Below are positions 1-6,120 of a stretch of 6,120 nucleotides of DNA, piece by piece. The notes beneath the pieces are model-generated. The model was not told the DNA's origin, searched no databases, and worked only from the letters and a program-made list of their open reading frames with translations. Location: contig JAGWKJ010000151.1 of assembly GCA_028865375.1 (NCBI GenBank), forward strand, positions 1-6,120, read 5' to 3'. The stretch comes from Hyphomicrobiales bacterium. Lineage in GTDB: Bacteria > Pseudomonadota > Alphaproteobacteria > Rhizobiales > Beijerinckiaceae. The position numbers and the translations under genes are program-made. The first letter of the stretch is position 1, and each line of letters starts with the position of its first letter.

Positions 1-1
1 C

Positions 2-808
2 AAGCGCCCCGCGGTCGCCCCGCCCGCAGCGCCGCGCCCGCTGCCGGCCCCGCCGCGCGGCGAGATCGCGTTCGAGGACGTGCGCTTCGCCTATCCCTCG
101 CGGCCCGACGCGCCTTCGCTGCACGGCGTCAGTTTCCGGGTGGCGCCGGGCGAGCGGGTGGCGATCGTGGGCCCGTCGGGCGCCGGCAAGACCACCTTGT
201 TCCAGTTGCTGCTGCGCTTCTACGATCCGGGATCGGGCGTCGTGCGGCTCGACGGCGAGGACGTGTCCAAGGTCGATCCCGTCGAACTGCGCCGCCGTTT
301 CGCGCTGGCGCCGCAGGACCCCACCGTGTTCGGCATGTCGGTCGCCGACAACCTCCGCTACGGCCGGCCGGACGCGCCGATCAGCGCCGTGATCGAGGCC
401 GCGCGCAAGGCGCAGGCCGACGGCTTCGCGCGCGCCTTGCCGAACGGATACGACACCCAAGTCGGCGAGCGCGGCGTCGCGCTGTCGGGCGGCGAGCGCC
501 AGCGGCTCGCCATCGCGCGCGCGGTTCTGCGCGACGCGCCGGTGCTGCTGCTCGACGAGGCGACTTCCGCGCTCGACGCGGAGAGCGAGGCCGCGGTGCA
601 GGCCGCGCTCGACGCGCTGATGGCGGGGCGAACCAGCCTGGTGATCGCTCATCGATTGGCGACCGTGCTCAAGGCCGACCGCATCTTGGTGATGGACGGC
701 GGGCGCATCGTAGAACAAGGCACGCACGGCGAACTCGCACGCGCGGGCGGGCTCTACGCTCGGCTCGCCAGCCTGCAATTCGACGCCGCCGCCAAAGCGG
801 CGGAATGA
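2..808 (+). CDS. ABC exporter, C-terminal ATPase domain (5' partial)
   Basis: This is the 3' end of a gene for a fused membrane/ATPase ABC exporter. The reading frame is open from the left edge, so the transmembrane domain lies outside the window. A Pro/Ala-rich linker (to about base 60) leads into a complete nucleotide-binding domain. Visible motifs are the A-loop Tyr in FAYPSRP, Walker A GPSGAGKTT (170-196), the Q-loop in APQDPTVFG, signature LSGGER (482-499), Walker B VLLLDE (542-559) with its catalytic Glu followed by the D-loop SALD, and the H-loop His (codon 650-652). All ATPase residues are intact, so it should be active. The linker and the FQLLLRFYDP segment resemble the MsbA-related exporters common in alphaproteobacteria, which are thought to move lipids or other hydrophobic substrates out of the inner membrane. 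The substrate cannot be read from this half. A GTG at 80 is only an internal codon: homologous sequence (GEIAFEDVRFAY) starts before it. The gene ends 25 bases from the convergent S4 gene. Confidence 0.93.
   Translation, partial: KRPAVAPPAAPRPLPAPPRGEIAFEDVRFAYPSRPDAPSLHGVSFRVAPGERVAIVGPSGAGKTTLFQLLLRFYDPGSGVVRLDGEDVSKVDPVELRRRFALAPQDPTVFGMSVADNLRYGRPDAPISAVIEAARKAQADGFARALPNGYDTQVGERGVALSGGERQRLAIARAVLRDAPVLLLDEATSALDAESEAAVQAALDALMAGRTSLVIAHRLATVLKADRILVMDGGRIVEQGTHGELARAGGLYARLASLQFDAAAKAAE
786..803. terminator. GC hairpin at the convergent gene ends (possible terminator)
   Basis: A perfect 7-bp inverted repeat, CCGCCGC (786-792) and GCGGCGG (797-803), flanks a CAAA loop. It sits in the last codons of the ABC exporter gene, three bases before its TGA, and about 30 bases beyond the stop of the opposing S4 gene. 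It could slow polymerase from either side. Neither strand has a T-run after the stem, so it is not a classical intrinsic terminator, and Ala codons in this GC-rich gene could form it by chance. Confidence 0.25.
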
Positions 809-833
809 GCCGCGCCCGGACGAAGCCGACGCC

Positions 834-1108
834 TCATCCGGTCACGTCCTCGTAGAGCGCGCTGGCCTCCGGAAACGGGCCGCGGCGTTCGCCCGGCGCC
901 ACCACGCGCAGCGCGCGCGGCTTGCCGCCCAGCACCAGCGTCAGCACGTCGCCCGGCGCGAGGCGTCGGTCCGGCGCGGTCACGCGCTCGCGGTTGACGC
1001 GCACGGCGCCGGCGCGGACGAGCTCGGCCGCGCGCGTGCGCGATTTCGCCAGCCGGGCGAAGAACAGCCATTGATCGAGACGACGGCCCTGCGACCGGTC
1101 TTCCGGCG

Positions 1109-1112
<4 letters not shown>
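834..1112 (-). CDS. S4-domain RNA-binding protein, Hsp15-like
   Basis: This gene encodes a 92-residue basic protein that is almost entirely one S4 domain. Residues 10-60 carry the usual pattern: RRLDQWLFFARLAKSRT, then AAELVRAGAVRVN, then the turn LAPGDVL. The end (GERRGPFPEASALYEDV) is typical of the short Hsp15-like S4 proteins of alphaproteobacteria. E. coli Hsp15 binds 50S subunits that still hold a nascent chain with tRNA and helps recycle them. A similar role here is inferred from the fold and tail, and E. coli Hsp15 is longer (133 residues). The start is GTG at 1112, because no in-frame ATG lies near the domain start. This GTG overlaps the helicase TGA by four bases (GTGA), which suggests translational coupling. 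The nearest purine-rich stretch, GAAGGG (1127-1132), is 14 bases upstream, rather far for an independent ribosome binding site. The gene is last in the leftward unit. Confidence 0.88.
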
Positions 1113-4432
<3,320 letters not shown>

Positions 4433-4566
4433 CGCCGAAGCGTCGCCGGGAACGGTGCGGGGGAGGGGAGAGCCCCCATAGCACGGCCCGACGCGTCCCG
4501 AAACGGAACGTCGCCGAACGGGCGCGGAACGAACCGTGCGCGAATCGCCGATCGCCCGGGTTGCGC
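4433..4566 (-). promoter_or_regulatory. Gap upstream of the helicase, possible promoter/leader
   Basis: These 134 bases separate the anti-sigma stop from the helicase ATG. The gap is much longer than the other spacings on this strand (26 bases or overlaps), so the helicase may have its own promoter. On the minus strand CTATGG (4476-4481) could be a weak -10 element, but no good -35 lies 16-18 bases upstream. Just downstream are G5 (4477-4473) and C5 (4463-4459) tracts that could pair around a 9-base loop in the leader, about 26 bases before the start codon. There is no clear intrinsic terminator after the anti-sigma gene, so read-through is possible. Confidence 0.3.
4504..4531. repeat. Three helically phased 7-bp repeats upstream of the helicase
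   Basis: The copies are CGGAACG (4504-4510), CCGAACG (4514-4520) and CGGAACG (4525-4531). Their starts are 10 and 11 bp apart, which places them on one face of the helix. They lie 72-99 bases upstream of the helicase start codon, in the only sizeable gap of the window. Such spacing is typical of a multi-site operator. The units are short and the region GC-rich, so chance is possible. Confidence 0.35.
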
Positions 4567-5268
4567 TCAGCCCGGCGCGTTCCGATAGGCCGCGACGAAC
4601 GCCTCGACGTCCGCGCCCCGTAGCCCCGTCGCCCAATATTCCGTCGCGCCATCGTTCCAATAGTTGACGGTCGCGGCACCGGCTTCGTCGCGCTTCACGT
4701 CGTGGGCGGCCTCGCCCTCGGATTTCCATGCCACCAGCGTCACGTCGCCGCCCGCGCCGGGCCCGCCATAGACGAGCACTTTGGAGGCGTGGCCGGCCAC
4801 GACGTCGTCGCGCGTCGCCAGCAGGCGATAGGCGCCGACGTTTGCCGGCGCCGGCACCGTAGCGGGAGAGGACGGCGCCATCGTCGAAGGCGAGGCGCGC
4901 CTCGCCGCATCGGCCACCGCGCGCAGGGTCGGCCCTTCGTCGGGGCGGGACGGGAACACCAACAGCAGCGAAGCCGCCATCGCGGCGGCGACCGCGGCGG
5001 CGGCCGGCCAGAACAGCGCGGACGGAATCCGCCGGCGCGACGCCGTTCTCCGGGCCAGTTCGCGCTCGACCCGACGGGCCGCCGACGCGGGCGCGGTCTC
5101 GGGAGGGACCATCCGCGCGAGATCGCCGCGCAAGGCCAGCAGGCCGGCGAGCGACGCGGCGCAGTGCGTGCAGCCCGCGACATGGGCGAGCAGGTCGGCG
5201 GCCTCGCGGCGGCCGAGCTCGCCGTCCACGAGCGCGTTGAGTTCGAGGTCGCGGTCGTGGCCGGTCAT
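4567..5268 (-). CDS. Membrane-anchored zinc-type anti-sigma factor
   Basis: This 233-residue protein is read as the anti-sigma factor for the ECF sigma factor encoded just upstream. The N-terminal cytoplasmic part holds the anti-sigma zinc motif H29-x3-C33-x2-C36, after the typical opening LNALVDGELGRREAADLL. A basic stretch (RRTASRRR, 73-80) precedes a single hydrophobic span at about 84-105, consistent with an inside-positive orientation. The remaining ~128 residues should be periplasmic. They start with a Pro/Ser/Ala linker and continue into a domain with YRLLATRDDVV, VTLVAWKSEG and NYWNDGATEYWATGL, which I cannot assign to a named family. In this class the N-terminal domain binds and inactivates the sigma factor until an envelope signal releases it. 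The ATG at 5268 overlaps the sigma-gene TGA (ATGA), and AAGGA lies 9 bases upstream. The frame is open far beyond this start, but that stretch is sigma-gene shadow. Confidence 0.9.
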   Translation of the reverse strand: MTGHDRDLELNALVDGELGRREAADLLAHVAGCTHCAASLAGLLALRGDLARMVPPETAPASAARRVERELARRTASRRRIPSALFWPAAAAVAAAMAASLLLVFPSRPDEGPTLRAVADAARRASPSTMAPSSPATVPAPANVGAYRLLATRDDVVAGHASKVLVYGGPGAGGDVTLVAWKSEGEAAHDVKRDEAGAATVNYWNDGATEYWATGLRGADVEAFVAAYRNAPG

Positions 5269-5756
5269 GGCGCCAAGTCCTTGCGCAACGTCGCGCGGGC
5301 GCGGGCGAGCCTCGACATCACCGTTCCGACCGGCACGCCCTGCGCGGCCGCGATGCCCGCGTAGTCGAGGCCGGCGAATTCGCGCAACCTCAACGCCTCC
5401 GCCTGCTCCCTGGGCAGGCGGTCGAGCGCCGCCCGCAACGCCGCGAACTCGTCCGTCGCCACGACCTCGCGCTCCGGGCCGGGCGCCGGATCGACCGGTT
5501 CGGGCGCTTCGTCGAGCGGGACGTCGACGCCGCGTCCGCCGCCCGAACGGTGCAGGTTGCGCATGATCGCGACCAGCCAAGCGCGCATGTCGCCGCCGGC
5601 GTATCCGGAGAAATGCGAGATCGCGCGCAGGTAGGTGCCCTGCAACAGGTCGTCGGCGCTCGACCGGTCGCGCGTCAACGACCGCGCGAACCGGTGGAGC
5701 CCCGACATCGCCGGAACCGCGAGGCGCCGGAAGCGTTCGGCTTCTTCAAGCGTCAC
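5265..5756 (-). CDS. ECF-type RNA polymerase sigma factor
   Basis: This 163-residue protein has the two-domain layout of ECF sigma factors. Region 2 (about 18-70) includes LHRFARSLTRDRSSADDLLQGTYLRA and the core-binding pattern GGDMRAWLVAIMRN. An acidic, Pro-rich linker (about 77-100) follows. Region 4 (about 104-160) reads LDRLPREQAEALRLREFAG, then the helix-turn-helix DYAGIAAAQGVPVGTVMSRLARAR. It should direct RNA polymerase to a small regulon, probably including its own operon, and be held inactive by the overlapping anti-sigma gene product. The GTG at 5756 is preferred because it retains all of region 2 plus a short leading helix, and it lies 26 bases after the cupredoxin stop. ATG at 5708 (147 residues) is a possible alternative, and neither has a strong ribosome binding site. 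The frame extends to 5957, but that part reads through the cupredoxin gene and is not protein-like. The usual Glu after DDLLQ is Gly40 here. Confidence 0.9.
   Translation of the reverse strand: MTLEEAERFRRLAVPAMSGLHRFARSLTRDRSSADDLLQGTYLRAISHFSGYAGGDMRAWLVAIMRNLHRSGGGRGVDVPLDEAPEPVDPAPGPEREVVATDEFAALRAALDRLPREQAEALRLREFAGLDYAGIAAAQGVPVGTVMSRLARARATLRKDLAP
5278..5282 (-). promoter_or_regulatory. Ribosome binding site of the anti-sigma gene
   Basis: AAGGA on the minus strand, inside the last sigma codons (Lys-Asp), lies 9 bases before the anti-sigma ATG at 5268. It supports that start and coupled translation of the sigma/anti-sigma pair, which helps keep the two proteins in balance. Confidence 0.6.
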
Positions 5757-5782
5757 GCGCGCGCCCGGCGCAGGACGCCGGC

Positions 5783-6106
5783 CTAGGGAAGGACCGTGAC
5801 CGTCGCGCGCATTTGCGGATGCAGCGAACACACATAGGCGAAATTCCCGCCGGCCTTGAAGGTCCGGCTGAAGGTCGCGCCGCCCGCCAGACCACCCGAC
5901 GAGGCGCCGCCGTCCTTGAAGGTGACGGTATGGACCATTTGGTCCTCGTTGGTCCACGTGACGGTGTCGCCGGCATGGATCGTCACCGCGGCGGGGGCGA
6001 ACGCATAATCCTTGATGGCGACCTTCACGTCCGCGGCCGCGGCCGCGCCGGCGCCCAAGGTCAGCGCCAAGCAGGCGCCGGCGAAGATTTTCACGGTCGT
6101 TTTCAT
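5783..6106 (-). CDS. Secreted amicyanin-like cupredoxin (type 1 copper protein)
   Basis: This 107-residue protein has a Sec signal peptide: a basic start (MKTTVK), a hydrophobic core (about 7-20), and an Ala-rich cleavage site probably after A25, leaving about 82 residues in the periplasm. The mature part has the plastocyanin/amicyanin layout: VKVAIKDYAFAPAAVTIHAGDTVTWTN, then His59 in MVHTV, and near the end C93-x2-H96-x2-M99 in YVCSLHPQM. These four residues are the expected type 1 copper ligands, and the C-x2-H-x2-M spacing is that of amicyanin. Such proteins carry single electrons between periplasmic redox enzymes. The partner is not visible here and no methylamine dehydrogenase gene is in the window. 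The ATG at 6106 has a strong ribosome binding site. It is the first visible gene of a unit with the ECF sigma and anti-sigma genes, so it may be their target or help sense copper or redox stress (inference). Confidence 0.92.
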   Translation of the reverse strand: MKTTVKIFAGACLALTLGAGAAAAADVKVAIKDYAFAPAAVTIHAGDTVTWTNEDQMVHTVTFKDGGASSGGLAGGATFSRTFKAGGNFAYVCSLHPQMRATVTVLP

Positions 6107-6115
6107 CGTCGATGT

Positions 6116-6120
6116 CTCCT
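6116..6120 (-). promoter_or_regulatory. Ribosome binding site of the cupredoxin gene
   Basis: AGGAG on the minus strand ends 9 bases before the ATG at 6106. It is the best ribosome binding site in the window and fixes the cupredoxin start. It abuts the window edge, so the promoter of this unit, where an autoregulated ECF promoter would be expected, is out of view. Confidence 0.75.

Noticed and set aside
2..808. Naming the ABC exporter msbA
   Set aside because: Only the ATPase half is present, and it is similar across many exporters. The linker hints at an MsbA-related type but does not give the substrate.
4505..4530. GGAAC motifs as an ECF or general-stress promoter on the plus strand
   Set aside because: No CGTT-like -10 follows at 16-17 bases, and such a promoter would fire antisense into the anti-sigma gene.
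4433..4729. A 99-residue N-terminal extension of the helicase
   Set aside because: It would run into the anti-sigma gene and is Arg-rich without family similarity. The ATG at 4432 puts motif I at the usual distance from the N-terminus.
5269..5580. A longer anti-sigma protein starting inside the sigma gene
   Set aside because: The extension is a shadow of the sigma gene. The ATG at 5268 has AAGGA 9 bases upstream and begins right before the zinc-binding domain.
5757..5957. A longer sigma factor starting inside the cupredoxin gene
   Set aside because: The extra residues are the cupredoxin gene read in another frame, and sigma region 2 is complete from the GTG at 5756.
5783..6106. True amicyanin of a methylamine-oxidation cluster
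   Set aside because: The copper-ligand spacing fits, but no methylamine dehydrogenase or maturation gene is in view, and the neighbours are a sigma/anti-sigma pair. I kept the broader call of amicyanin-like cupredoxin.

Overview
The window is very GC-rich throughout (around 70% by eye), with strong G/C preference at third codon positions. All of its genes look chromosomal and proteobacterial. An MsbA-related ABC exporter, a SUV3-type helicase with a long Ala/Arg-rich tail, and an Hsp15-like S4 protein coupled to it together point to an alphaproteobacterium, perhaps Rhodospirillales-like. That placement is inferred from protein character, not from a marker gene.

Layout. Positions 2-808 (+) are the 3' end of an ABC exporter gene. 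The whole nucleotide-binding domain is present, but the membrane domain lies off the left edge. It converges on a leftward set of genes. Reading that strand in its own direction (right to left), there is first a three-gene unit: a secreted amicyanin-like cupredoxin (6106-5783), an ECF sigma factor (5756-5265), and a zinc-type membrane anti-sigma factor (5268-4567). After a 134-base gap comes a 1107-residue SUV3-like RNA helicase (4432-1109), then an S4-domain RNA-binding protein (1112-834) whose GTG start overlaps the helicase stop.

Two functional modules can be read. The cupredoxin-sigma-anti-sigma unit looks like a cell-envelope signalling cassette. The anti-sigma factor should hold the sigma factor at the membrane until an envelope signal releases it, and the exported blue-copper protein is the likely target, electron carrier or signal partner. 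The helicase plus S4 protein form an RNA-metabolism pair. The helicase has a superfamily 2 core, a conserved family-specific middle, an acidic/Ala-rich linker, an Arg-rich tail and a short conserved C-terminal segment. The S4 protein resembles Hsp15, which acts on stalled large ribosomal subunits.

Coding density is high, and no stretch over 300 bases lacks a gene. I saw no tRNA, rRNA, CRISPR array, insertion sequence or phage gene. The gap before the helicase holds three 7-bp repeats (CGGAACG, CCGAACG, CGGAACG) spaced 10 and 11 bp apart and a G/C-tract hairpin, which may be regulatory. Nothing here is clearly a new system. The cupredoxin/ECF unit and the helicase tail are the parts most worth a second look.
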